The position numbers and the translations under genes were made by a program. The notes beneath the pieces are model-generated. The model saw only the letters and a program-made list of their open reading frames with translations, was not told where the DNA came from and did not search any database. A stretch of DNA of 64,000 bases, taken from the NCBI RefSeq assembly GCF_036416795.1, contig NZ_CP143867.1, positions 4,828,001 to 4,892,000 on the forward strand, in the 5' to 3' direction. This DNA comes from Bacteroides sp. MSB163. GTDB lineage: Bacteria > Bacteroidota > Bacteroidia > Bacteroidales > Bacteroidaceae. Shown one piece after another: positions 42,701 through 51,567 of this stretch; the first letter of the stretch is position 1; each line of letters begins with the position of its first letter.

Positions 42701-45115
42701 ATGATAAGAACCAAACACATATTACTGACTCTTTCATTGCTATTGTGCAATGTCTGCATCCACGCTGCAACAGTCGATTACTCCGTGCGTGGAAAGATTA
42801 TCGACAAGCAGTCCCGCCAACCGGTAGCGTATGCTAATGTCGTAGTTGTAGGTATTCCCGGCAAGGGAGCATCGACAGATTCTCTAGGGATATTTTGTAT
42901 AGAGCAGATACCCCCTGGTATTTATCGCTTCGAAGCAACACTGATAGGTTATAAAAGCACAGTGACCTCCGAGTATTTGGTTTCCGCCTCTACGCCTTTC
43001 ATCGAGATAGAGATAGAAGAAGATGAAAATATGCTATCAGCAATAGTGGTCACTCCCTCTCCTTTCCGGAAAACGGTGGAAAGTCCGGTAAGTATGAGGA
43101 TTATCGGCTTGCAGGAGATAGAAAAAAGTCCGGGAGGAAACCGCGATATCTCACGCATCGTGCGAGCCTATCCGGGTGTCTCTTTCTCTCCCATCGGTTA
43201 TAGAAACGACTTAATAGTACGAGGCGGATCACCTTCCGAGAATCGCTTCTATATGGATGGAATAGAAATACCTAATATCAACCATTTTGCCACACAGGGA
43301 GCATCGGGTGGCCCGGTTAGTATAGTCAATGCAGATTTGATACGGGAAATCAGTTTCTACACCGGAGCATTTCCGGCCAATCGTTCCGGAGCCATGAGTT
43401 CAGTATTAGATTTTCGTCTGCGCAATGGCAACCCGGACAAACAGATATTTAAGGCAACCCTGGGAGCATCCGAAGTTTCTTTCAGCGGCAACGGACATTT
43501 GAGCGATAAGACAACCTATCTGTTTTCTATACGTCAATCTTATCTGCAACTACTGTTCAAGACTTTGGGACTTCCTTTCCTGCCAAACTTCATTGACGGT
43601 CAATTCAAATTGAAGACCAAACTGTCAGCACATGATGAGCTGATCCTACTTGGCTTAGTCGGCATTGATAAGATGAAACTGAATACAGACGAGAAAGGAG
43701 AAGACGCGGAATACATATTAAGTTATCTACCTACCATTCACCAGGAGACATTCACAGTGGGAGCTTCATACCGCCATTATGCAGGGAAACATGTACAATC
43801 GGTCACCTTAAGCCATAACTACCTGAACAATCGTAATATAAAATATCTGAATAATGATGAATCTTCCGAAGACAATCTGACACTCCGGCTTCGTTCAGTA
43901 GAGCAAAAGACCAGCCTGCGCTTTGAAAACCAAACGAGATTAGGGCAATGGACATTGAAGGAAGGTGCAGAAATGAATTATTCCAACTATACGAATCAAA
44001 CGAATCAGCGAATATTCGGTATAACCTCTACACTCTCTGATTACCGGACGGATTTGAACATATTCAGTTGGGGCGGTTTCTTCTCAACAGATTATACCAC
44101 TGCCAATAAACGTTTTTCCGCATCCGCAGGCATCCGTACAGATGGTAACAACTACAATAAGGAGATGAAAGAATTATGGAAACAGCTCTCTCCCCGCCTC
44201 TCCTTATCTTACGAACTAACCCAGCAATGGACATTAAGCGGAAATACAGGTCTATATTACCAATTACCACCTTATACAGCATTAGGTTTTAAGGACAACG
44301 ATGGCCTTTATGCAAATAAGAATTTAAAGTATATGCAAGTGATGGAGACCAGCCTCGGACTTGATTGGCATTTACAGAATAGGTTGATGATTTCGGCAGA
44401 AGGTTTCTTTAAGCGTTACAGCCGTATGCCTCTTTCTCTCCGTGATGACATCCCTCTGGCATGTAAGGGAGACGATTACGGCACAGTAGGTAATGAGGCA
44501 TTGATACCAACTGCACGAGGGCGTGCTTATGGTGTAGAAACCATGTTGCGTTGGCAGATACCGGGACGTTTCAACTTTGTATCTTCCCTCACAGTCTTCC
44601 GCAGCGAATATCGCAATGGAAATGCCGGCAGTGATGATAAGATCCCCTCCGGAATCAAATACATCTCTTCTGCGTGGGACAACCGTTTCATTCTCAACGT
44701 AAGCGGTACGTATAATCTTCCACATCGTTGGAGTATCGGAGGAAAATTGAGTTATATAGGTGGTGCCCCTTACACTCCTTACGATGAAGAAAAATCCTCA
44801 TTAGTTGAAGCCTGGGATGCACAGGGGCGTCCGTATTATGATTATTCAAAATACAATACGGAGCGTCTACCCAATTTCGCCCAACTCGATATTCGTGTAG
44901 ATAAATCTTTCTATTTTCATCGCTGCATGGTAGGTTTTTATCTCGATTTGCAGAATATCACAGGAAGTAAGTTGAAGCAGCAGGATGTGATTATGAGTAC
45001 AGGAGTTATTGAAAACCCGTCTGCGCCTGTAGGAAAACAAAGATACAAGATGAAATATCTGAAACAGGAAAGTGGAACGATATTACCGTCGATTGGAGTT
45101 ACCGTAGAATTCTAA
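42701..45115 (+). CDS. TonB-dependent receptor with carboxypeptidase-like N-terminal domain
   Basis: Signal peptide (MIRTKHILLTLSLLLCNVCIHA), then a CarboxypepD_reg-like domain (VRGKIIDKQSRQPVAYANVVV, GIYRFEATLIGYKS). The plug domain has RDISRIVRAYPGVSF, LIVRGGSPSENRFYMDGIEIPN and REISFYTGAFPANRSGAMSSVLDF, followed by a 22-strand-type barrel ending SIGVTVEF. The 804-residue length is normal. No SusD gene is adjacent, so the cargo is not a typical PUL glycan; metal-chelate or another nutrient is possible. Confidence 0.93.
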   Translation: MIRTKHILLTLSLLLCNVCIHAATVDYSVRGKIIDKQSRQPVAYANVVVVGIPGKGASTDSLGIFCIEQIPPGIYRFEATLIGYKSTVTSEYLVSASTPFIEIEIEEDENMLSAIVVTPSPFRKTVESPVSMRIIGLQEIEKSPGGNRDISRIVRAYPGVSFSPIGYRNDLIVRGGSPSENRFYMDGIEIPNINHFATQGASGGPVSIVNADLIREISFYTGAFPANRSGAMSSVLDFRLRNGNPDKQIFKATLGASEVSFSGNGHLSDKTTYLFSIRQSYLQLLFKTLGLPFLPNFIDGQFKLKTKLSAHDELILLGLVGIDKMKLNTDEKGEDAEYILSYLPTIHQETFTVGASYRHYAGKHVQSVTLSHNYLNNRNIKYLNNDESSEDNLTLRLRSVEQKTSLRFENQTRLGQWTLKEGAEMNYSNYTNQTNQRIFGITSTLSDYRTDLNIFSWGGFFSTDYTTANKRFSASAGIRTDGNNYNKEMKELWKQLSPRLSLSYELTQQWTLSGNTGLYYQLPPYTALGFKDNDGLYANKNLKYMQVMETSLGLDWHLQNRLMISAEGFFKRYSRMPLSLRDDIPLACKGDDYGTVGNEALIPTARGRAYGVETMLRWQIPGRFNFVSSLTVFRSEYRNGNAGSDDKIPSGIKYISSAWDNRFILNVSGTYNLPHRWSIGGKLSYIGGAPYTPYDEEKSSLVEAWDAQGRPYYDYSKYNTERLPNFAQLDIRVDKSFYFHRCMVGFYLDLQNITGSKLKQQDVIMSTGVIENPSAPVGKQRYKMKYLKQESGTILPSIGVTVEF

Positions 45116-45148
45116 TGCCAGGCCTTTGTTATTGACCTACAAAAAGTA

Positions 45149-45187
45149 AATAGCCGGAATGATCTCAAATAAATCATTCCGGCTATT
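45149..45187. terminator. Bidirectional hairpin, perfect 15-bp stem
   Basis: AATAGCCGGAATGAT pairs exactly with ATCATTCCGGCTATT around a 9-nt loop, between the convergent TonB receptor and DUF4301 genes. Confidence 0.8.
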
Positions 45188-45228
45188 ATAATAAAACTAT
45201 GACACTTTTCTTATTATTGAAATATCAT

Positions 45229-46746
45229 TTATTGATGTTGTTCCCTCAGCAAATCATTCACCGTCTTTACCGGATTAAACGTACTCAAAGAAACTTCTAC
45301 AAACACCGTATTCCAATCACTCATAGCACCGTTCCACAATCCTGGAAGTTCAAGTGCCTTGAGTTCTTTACCGTTCTTCGATTTGTAAGAGATGAAACCG
45401 GTAGCCTTATCTACGAAATTAACAAGATCAAACTTATGGCCCTTATAATCGCGCACAGCACAAACCAAATCTACAGGATTAAAGTGCGTACCCTTTTCGA
45501 ACATCTCTTTCTTCTCCGGATCGTCCATATCAATTTGAGAACTTTCAAGAATTTGCAGGGAAATAGTACCGTCATTATTATATGCCAGGAACGGACCGCC
45601 ACCCGGCTCGCCTACATTTTTCACCATACCACATACGCGCATCGGACGGTTCAGTTTCTCTTTCAGATAAAGTACAAGTTCGGCATCCTCCAAATTCTTT
45701 GTCTCAGGATTCTTGCAGAATAATTTCTTTTGCAGGAATTGCAGAATTTCAAGCACTTGCTCGTGAGTATATCTGCCACTATCCAAAAGTTCCAGATAAG
45801 CAAATGCTTTTTGTTGCAGCGCCACTAATACTCCGGCAATCAGCTTCTTATACAACACGGTGTCGCCTTTCAACTTATCGGGCACCACATTGTCGATATT
45901 CTTGATAAAGATAATATCTGCATCAAGATCATTCAGATTCTCGATCAATGCGCCATGACCACCCGGACGGAACAATAATTTGCCATTATCACGGAAAGGC
46001 TGGTTATCCATATCAGCAGCAACCGTATCCGTGCTAGGCTTCTGTTCAGAGAAAGTAACATTATAATCCACTCCGTATTTCTTTGCATAAACGGCTGCTT
46101 TGTCAGCCACCAATGCTTCGAATAAACGGCGATGTTCGGGAGAGACAGTAAAGTGTACGTTTACTTTTCCATTCTTATTAGCCGCATAGAGAGCACCTTC
46201 CACAAGATGTTCTTCCAATGGAGTACGGCTTCCATCTTCATATCTGTGGAACTTCAGCAAACCTTTCGGAAGCGCACCATAATTCAATCCTGCCGCCTCA
46301 AGCAATGCAGCCACTACAGCTTTATAATCACCCCCAGCCATCAATGCGGGAATGTTCTTCTCGAATGCTTTCTCACAGGCGGCATTCAAGTCATTATAGA
46401 AAGCGAACTTTTCAATCTGCTCAAAAAATGTTTTTTCGAATTTAGTTTCGGGCACATCATAATCAGCCCCGAGAAATTCGAATAAATTCTTGAACATACG
46501 GCTTGCCGCACCTGAAGCAGGAACAAACTTCACTACTACTTTATCTGTCCGCGTATATGCATCCCATGCATCGAGATAGAGCTTCTGCTCTTCTGCTGCA
46601 GGTGCCAGAATACCTTTTTCCAATGAAGCGGCAGCAGCCAGCTTTAAGTACGGGAAACCTTTCTCAAAACAGGTCAGCTGTTCAGCTATCTGCTCTTCTG
46701 AAATACCTTTTTGCCTAAGCAACTCTTTGTCTTGCGGTGTTATCAT
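45229..46746 (-). CDS. DUF4301 protein, nucleotidyltransferase-like motifs
   Basis: This 505-residue protein belongs to the DUF4301 family of Bacteroidetes. It contains VVVKFVPASGAASRMFKNL near residue 75 and LLFRPGGHGALIENLNDLDADIIFIKNIDNVVPD near 265. The two blocks resemble the nucleotide-binding loop and the PGGHG/metal region of UDP-sugar pyrophosphorylases. A sugar-nucleotide transferase activity is therefore a reasonable inference, not an established fact. No signal peptide. Confidence 0.85.
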   Translation of the reverse strand: MITPQDKELLRQKGISEEQIAEQLTCFEKGFPYLKLAAAASLEKGILAPAAEEQKLYLDAWDAYTRTDKVVVKFVPASGAASRMFKNLFEFLGADYDVPETKFEKTFFEQIEKFAFYNDLNAACEKAFEKNIPALMAGGDYKAVVAALLEAAGLNYGALPKGLLKFHRYEDGSRTPLEEHLVEGALYAANKNGKVNVHFTVSPEHRRLFEALVADKAAVYAKKYGVDYNVTFSEQKPSTDTVAADMDNQPFRDNGKLLFRPGGHGALIENLNDLDADIIFIKNIDNVVPDKLKGDTVLYKKLIAGVLVALQQKAFAYLELLDSGRYTHEQVLEILQFLQKKLFCKNPETKNLEDAELVLYLKEKLNRPMRVCGMVKNVGEPGGGPFLAYNNDGTISLQILESSQIDMDDPEKKEMFEKGTHFNPVDLVCAVRDYKGHKFDLVNFVDKATGFISYKSKNGKELKALELPGLWNGAMSDWNTVFVEVSLSTFNPVKTVNDLLREQHQ

Positions 46747-46773
46747 ACTATCTATTTTTTATTAATTGATTGC

Positions 46774-46781
46774 CAAAAATA
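46774..46781 (-). promoter_or_regulatory. Bacteroides -7 box (TATTTTTG) for DUF4301
   Basis: Minus-strand TATTTTTG 28 bp before the DUF4301 ATG; a leader of about 20 nt. Confidence 0.4.
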
Positions 46782-46823
46782 CAAAAAAAGCACAAGCCTT
46801 ATAATAGAAAAGAAGAAAAATTC

Positions 46824-46831
46824 TACCTTTG
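46824..46831 (+). promoter_or_regulatory. Bacteroides -7 box (TACCTTTG) for the Rel gene
   Basis: TACCTTTG predicts a start near 46838, 14 nt before the ATG at 46852. It excludes the upstream in-frame start at 46711. Confidence 0.55.
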
Positions 46832-46851
46832 GCCAACAAAAATGGACGATT

Positions 46852-49074
46852 ATGGAAAGAGATGAATTTTTCACTACTGAAGAGAAGGAATCTCTCTTCT
46901 CTCTCTACAGAAAATTATTGCAGTTGACCGGTGAGACATTACAGAAAGGTGACTGTAGAAAACTGAAAACACATCTTATCAACTCTATAAAGGATAACCG
47001 AGTTCAGCGTGACACCTTCGGACTGAATCCACTGGTTAAAGATATGCAGACTGCCGTTATCGTGGCCGAAGAAATCGGAATGAAACGGGCGTCTATTCTG
47101 GGCATCATGCTGCATGAAAGCGTGAGAAACGGAGCTTGTACCCCCGAAGAAGTGCAAGCCGCCTTCGGTGAAGACGTGGCAGGTATCATCCGCGGACTCA
47201 TCCGCGTAAATGAGCTTTACTCCAAAAGCCCGACTATCGAATCAGAAAACTTCCGCAACCTGTTGCTCTCGTTTGCGGAAGATATGCGTGTGATCCTAAT
47301 AATGATTGCAGACCGCGTGAACATCATGCGGCAAATCAAAGACAGCAAGAATGACGAAGCCCGTCGGCAAGTGGCAAATGAAGCGGCCTACCTGTACGCT
47401 CCCCTCGCCCACAAACTAGGTTTATATAAGCTGAAATCGGAGCTGGAAGACCTTTCACTGAAATATACGGAGAAAGAGGTTTACTATCACATCAAGGATA
47501 AGCTGAACGAAACAAAAGCGTCCCGCGACAAGTATATTGCCGCCTTCATCGCTCCGATGCAGAAGAAACTGGAGGAGGCCGGATTGCATTTCCACATCAA
47601 AGGACGTACAAAGTCCATTCACTCCATCTATCAGAAGATGAAGAAACAGAAATGTCCGTTCGAAGGGGTATATGACTTATTCGCCATCCGCATTATCCTG
47701 GATTCACCTGTAGATAAAGAAAAGCAGGAATGCTGGCAAGCATACTCCATTGTAACAGATATGTACCAACCTAACCCGAAGCGCTTGCGTGACTGGCTAT
47801 CTGTACCCAAAAGCAACGGTTACGAGTCATTACACATCACTGTAATGGGTCCCGAAGGCAAATGGGTGGAAGTACAGATACGTACCGAACGCATGGACGA
47901 TATCGCCGAACGGGGACTCGCCGCTCACTGGCGTTACAAAGGTGTAAAGGGAGAAACGGGATTGGATGAATGGCTGACCACTGTCCGTGAAGCATTAGAA
48001 AACTCGGATAGTAACGGGCTGGAAGCTATGGACCAGTTCAAACTGGATTTATACGAGGATGAGGTCTTCGTATTCACTCCGAAAGGCGATCTGTTCAAGT
48101 TAGGCAAGGGAGCTACGGTACTGGATTTTGCCTTCCACATCCATAGCAAATTAGGATGTAAGTGTATCGGTGCAAAAGTAAACGGTAAGAATGCCCAATT
48201 GCGGCAAGTGCTGAATAGTGGTGATCAGGTGGAAATTATGACATCGAATACACAGACACCCAAACAGGATTGGCTGAATATTGTAACCAGCTCCAAGGCA
48301 CGTACCAAGATACGCCAGGCATTGAAGGAGATGGTTGCCCGCCAGCATGCCTTTGCCAAAGAAACGATAGAGCGTAAATTCAAGAACCGGAAAATAGAAT
48401 ATGATGAAGCCGTAATGATGCGCTTGATCAAACGTCTCGGCTTCAAGACAGTGACAGACTTTTATCAAAGCATCGCAGATGAAACACTGGATGTAAATGA
48501 AATCATCGATAAATATCTGGAACAGCAGAGGAGGGAAAGTGATACGCATGACGACATCACATACCGCAGTGCTGAGGGATATAATTTGCAACAGACACAG
48601 AACGATGAAATCACCCGTTCGAAAGAGGATGTACTGGTAATTGATCAGGATCTGAAAGGACTGGACTTCAAGCTGGCACGCTGCTGTAGTCCGATTTATG
48701 GAGATGATGTTTTCGGTTTTGTTAGTGTGACCGGCGGCATCAAGATACATCGTAGTGACTGCCCTAACGCCACACAGTTACGTGAACGATTCGGATACCG
48801 GATTGTAAAAGCACGCTGGGCCGGTAAATCGCAAGGTACGCAGTATCCGATTACGCTACGCGTTGTGGGACATGATGATATAGGCATTGTTACAAATATC
48901 ACTTCGATCATATCCAAAGAAAATGATATCTCATTGCGCTCTATCGGCATTGACTCCCATGATGGTTTATTCTCCGGAACGATGACTATTATGGTAGGTG
49001 ATACAGGACGACTGGAGACACTGCTCAAGAAGCTGAGGACGGTGAAGGGAGTGAAACAAGTTTCAAGAAGCTGA
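46852..49074 (+). CDS. RelA/SpoT-family (p)ppGpp synthetase with degraded hydrolase domain
   Basis: 740 residues in the standard order. The HD region is altered: the first His (usual YxxHP) reads GLNPL, and HD-x-x-ED reads HESVRN (His88-Glu89), so (p)ppGpp hydrolysis is unlikely. The synthetase domain is intact: KGRTKSIHSIYQKM, YDLFAIRII, RLRDWLSVPKSNGYESLH, EVQIRTERMDDIAERGLAAHW. TGS (VFVFTPKGDLFKLGKGATVLDFAF) and C-terminal ACT domains follow. It makes the stringent-response alarmone. Confidence 0.93.
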   Translation: MERDEFFTTEEKESLFSLYRKLLQLTGETLQKGDCRKLKTHLINSIKDNRVQRDTFGLNPLVKDMQTAVIVAEEIGMKRASILGIMLHESVRNGACTPEEVQAAFGEDVAGIIRGLIRVNELYSKSPTIESENFRNLLLSFAEDMRVILIMIADRVNIMRQIKDSKNDEARRQVANEAAYLYAPLAHKLGLYKLKSELEDLSLKYTEKEVYYHIKDKLNETKASRDKYIAAFIAPMQKKLEEAGLHFHIKGRTKSIHSIYQKMKKQKCPFEGVYDLFAIRIILDSPVDKEKQECWQAYSIVTDMYQPNPKRLRDWLSVPKSNGYESLHITVMGPEGKWVEVQIRTERMDDIAERGLAAHWRYKGVKGETGLDEWLTTVREALENSDSNGLEAMDQFKLDLYEDEVFVFTPKGDLFKLGKGATVLDFAFHIHSKLGCKCIGAKVNGKNAQLRQVLNSGDQVEIMTSNTQTPKQDWLNIVTSSKARTKIRQALKEMVARQHAFAKETIERKFKNRKIEYDEAVMMRLIKRLGFKTVTDFYQSIADETLDVNEIIDKYLEQQRRESDTHDDITYRSAEGYNLQQTQNDEITRSKEDVLVIDQDLKGLDFKLARCCSPIYGDDVFGFVSVTGGIKIHRSDCPNATQLRERFGYRIVKARWAGKSQGTQYPITLRVVGHDDIGIVTNITSIISKENDISLRSIGIDSHDGLFSGTMTIMVGDTGRLETLLKKLRTVKGVKQVSRS

Positions 49075-49080
49075 GAAGAA

Positions 49081-49122
49081 AAATGAATGAAGAATAATGA
49101 ATGATGAATTAAATGACTTATG
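49081..49122. repeat. 7-bp-period element between the Rel gene and dgkA (AATGAAT family)
   Basis: AAATGAA TGAAGAA TAATGAA TGATGAA TTAAATG ACTTATG runs from 49081 and its last word ends with the dgkA start codon (49120-49122). No inverted arm. Confidence 0.75.
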
Positions 49123-49476
49123 AAATATAGTTTTAAAAAACAGATCCGCAGTTTCGGATATGCCTGGAAAGGTATCCGGCAATGTGTAGGGAAAGAACAG
49201 AACTTAAGTTTTCATCTCATTACTACAGCAGTGGTGATAGCTGCCGGTTTTTTCTTTGGCATAACACGTACAGAATGGATAGTCATTATCTTATGTATTG
49301 GCGTGGTAATAGCCGCGGAACTGTTCAATACAGCCATTGAGAAATTGGTGGATCTGGTTTCTCCCGAGCGTCACCCCATTGCAGGGCAGGTAAAAGACAT
49401 TGCCGCCGGAGCAGTGCTAGTGTGCGCTGTTGCGGCGGCAATTATCGGGATCATTATTTTTCTCCCGTATTTATAA
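49120..49476 (+). CDS. dgkA: Diacylglycerol/undecaprenol kinase family protein
   Basis: A 118-residue membrane enzyme with three helices. The conserved GKEQNLSFHL near residue 25, AAELFNTAIEKLVDLVSPERHP (catalytic Glu region) and KDIAAGAVLVCAVAAAIIG are the family signature. In many bacteria this form phosphorylates undecaprenol for cell-wall lipid recycling. It starts 45 bp after the Rel gene and is probably cotranscribed. Confidence 0.92.
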   Translation: MKYSFKKQIRSFGYAWKGIRQCVGKEQNLSFHLITTAVVIAAGFFFGITRTEWIVIILCIGVVIAAELFNTAIEKLVDLVSPERHPIAGQVKDIAAGAVLVCAVAAAIIGIIIFLPYL

Positions 49477-49540
49477 ATACTCAGGCGCAGATTACCAGAT
49501 TCTTTTCCTGATACAAATCTGCATGATCCGTGCCAGACAA

Positions 49541-50584
49541 TTATCTTACTTTTTTCCTCTTATAATAAGGATACGTCAGCAAAAAGAAGGAAGCCAAAGC
49601 TACCAGGATTCCAATACTGATTACCTTATAAATCAACTGAAAATCAGTATATAGATAAATATCTGCGATACCGGTTCCATTTGCTAATTCGGAATACATT
49701 TCTCCATGATCCGATAGAAAACAACAAACTGCAAGACCAATCAGAATACCGGTTTCCATGGCCAAATGGCAAGTTGTATTCGCTGTTCCCCGTTGACAAT
49801 GTTGCGAGAGTTTAACAAATATCTTCGTAAAAGGTATCGTAAGCACTACCAGAACAACGAGAAAAAACAGTGCAGCATAATCCCCTTGTTTGATTAACAA
49901 TAATGCAATACCGGGAATAAAAGCAATCAGTACCAAATTGAGGGCGGGAAGCCAACTCCGCAACAACAAGAAACGGTCAAGATTGCAATACCCCACTCCT
50001 ATCGGTGCACGGAAAGCTACATATACCCGCAATGCAAATAGAATACTGAATATACTGCATAATATAGAAAAATATGCCGTCATACTGAAACCTTTGAGCT
50101 GGAACATCCATATTCCCGCTACCACTCCTACCAGCATACCCAAGCGGGCTGCCAGTGCAAAGCCCAGATTTCCGGCACTACGGCGCGAAGCAGTAGTGAT
50201 ATCGATGGCCACCGTAATACCTGCCGTCGTAGCCAATCCGAATGCTCCACCCTGCATAGCAGCAAGCATCAGCAATCTCGGAAAAGTATCGACAAAGATA
50301 TAGCCTAAAGTCGTTCCCAATATCACAAATATGGAATAGACAAGTACACGTTTCCGCTTATACTCATCTCCCAGATATGCATGAAACGGCCCCACCAGGA
50401 ACATCGCCGCTGCAAATACCAGAAACATGCTGCCGGCCTGCCCTGTGGAAATGCCCAACCGGGACATCATCACTGAGGGAAGCACCGGGAAAAGCATGTA
50501 GATGGATGCAAAAAGCAGGAAATTGGCAAAGCACATCCTCATAAAGCCCAGTGACCAAAGATTATCAATATTGCTCTTTCTCAT
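49541..50584 (-). CDS. MFS transporter, overlapping panB
   Basis: About ten or eleven hydrophobic helices in 347 residues, shorter than the usual 400 for twelve helices. The cytoplasmic loop after helix 2 reads GDEYKRKRVLVYS (MFS motif A region). Its ATG lies inside panB (20-bp overlap), implying translational coupling. Substrate unknown; a pantothenate-pathway link is only positional. Confidence 0.85.
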   Translation of the reverse strand: MRKSNIDNLWSLGFMRMCFANFLLFASIYMLFPVLPSVMMSRLGISTGQAGSMFLVFAAAMFLVGPFHAYLGDEYKRKRVLVYSIFVILGTTLGYIFVDTFPRLLMLAAMQGGAFGLATTAGITVAIDITTASRRSAGNLGFALAARLGMLVGVVAGIWMFQLKGFSMTAYFSILCSIFSILFALRVYVAFRAPIGVGYCNLDRFLLLRSWLPALNLVLIAFIPGIALLLIKQGDYAALFFLVVLVVLTIPFTKIFVKLSQHCQRGTANTTCHLAMETGILIGLAVCCFLSDHGEMYSELANGTGIADIYLYTDFQLIYKVISIGILVALASFFLLTYPYYKRKKVR

Positions 50585-51386
50585 TCGGGAAATCTAAGTT
50601 CTTGACATCAGATACATAACGGCTGATAGCATCAGTCATCACTGTATGCAGATCGGCATAACGACGCAGGAAACGAGGACGGAAACCATTGTTCATTCCC
50701 AGCATATCCTGAATCACCAACACCTGGCCATCTACTCCACCACCGGCACCGATACCGATAATAGGAATGGTCAGTTCACTTGCCACACGTTCGGCCAGAG
50801 CGGCAGGTATTTTCTCCAGTACAATGGCAAAACAGCCGGCTTCTTCCAGCATATGAGCGTCACTGATCAGTTTTTCAGCTTCTGTATCATCTTTCGCACG
50901 AACCGTATAAGTACCGTATTTATTGATAGATTGCGGCATCAGCCCGAGATGTCCCATAATAGGGATACCGGCACTGAGGATACGTTTCACCGTACCTATA
51001 ATTTCTTCACCACCCTCCAGTTTCAGAGCGTCTGCATGACTCTCTTTCATAATACGGATAGCCGAAGCAAGACCTTCCATCTCATTACCTTGGTAAGATC
51101 CAAAAGGCATATCCACCACCACCATAGCACGTTTCACACCACGAACTACGGATTTTGCATGATATATCATCTGGTCGAGGGTAATCGGAAGCGTAGTCAC
51201 ATTACCTGCCATCACATTACTGGCAGAGTCGCCTACCAGGATTACATCCATGCCTGCACCGTCCACAATCTGCGCCATAGTATAGTCGTAAGACGTCAAC
51301 ATAGATATCTTTTCGCCTCTCTGCTTCATCTCTACAAGGCGATGAGTAGTCACTTTTCGAGTGTCATCTGAAATATAACCAGCCAT
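50565..51386 (-). CDS. panB: 3-methyl-2-oxobutanoate hydroxymethyltransferase
   Basis: PanB makes ketopantoate, the first step toward pantothenate and CoA, using methylene-THF. Motifs MLTSYDYTMAQIVDGAGMDVILVGDSASNVMAG, VVDMPFGSYQ, ALKLEGG and IPIIGIGAGGGVDGQVLVIQDMLG are complete. Length 273. It precedes and overlaps the MFS gene. A -7 box lies at 51442-51449. Confidence 0.97.
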   Translation of the reverse strand: MAGYISDDTRKVTTHRLVEMKQRGEKISMLTSYDYTMAQIVDGAGMDVILVGDSASNVMAGNVTTLPITLDQMIYHAKSVVRGVKRAMVVVDMPFGSYQGNEMEGLASAIRIMKESHADALKLEGGEEIIGTVKRILSAGIPIMGHLGLMPQSINKYGTYTVRAKDDTEAEKLISDAHMLEEAGCFAIVLEKIPAALAERVASELTIPIIGIGAGGGVDGQVLVIQDMLGMNNGFRPRFLRRYADLHTVMTDAISRYVSDVKNLDFPNEKEQY

Positions 51387-51421
51387 AATTATTTAGTTAT
51401 AAGTTATTAGTTATGAGTTAT
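51387..51421. repeat. 7-bp-period element in the panB leader (AGTTAT family)
   Basis: AATTATT TAGTTAT AAGTTAT TAGTTAT GAGTTAT runs in exact 7-bp register from the base after the panB start codon's plus-strand end. No inverted arm. Confidence 0.75.
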
Positions 51422-51441
51422 TATTTCTCAAAATTTGGGCG

Positions 51442-51449
51442 CAAAGGTA
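51442..51449 (-). promoter_or_regulatory. Bacteroides -7 box (TACCTTTG) for panB
   Basis: Minus-strand TACCTTTG 56 bp before the panB ATG. The 7-bp-period element lies between it and the gene, so it is in the leader RNA. Confidence 0.5.
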
Positions 51450-51526
51450 TAACTTTAAATTAATAACCTCATAAAATTATGATAAAGTTTTAAATGCAGG
51501 CGAATCACTTATTCAATATTTTTACA

Positions 51527-51534
51527 TACATTTG
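51527..51534 (+). promoter_or_regulatory. Bacteroides -7 box (TACATTTG) for the second TlpA-type gene
   Basis: TACATTTG predicts a start near 51541, before the ATG at 51568. The earlier in-frame start at 51532 is inside the promoter. Confidence 0.5.
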
Positions 51535-51567
51535 TTTCATTATACAATTCACATACAAAGATATACC

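Noticed and set aside
46711..46851. 47-residue N-terminal extension of the Rel protein
   Set aside because: It lies upstream of and across the predicted promoter at 46824-46831, and overlaps the divergent DUF4301 gene.
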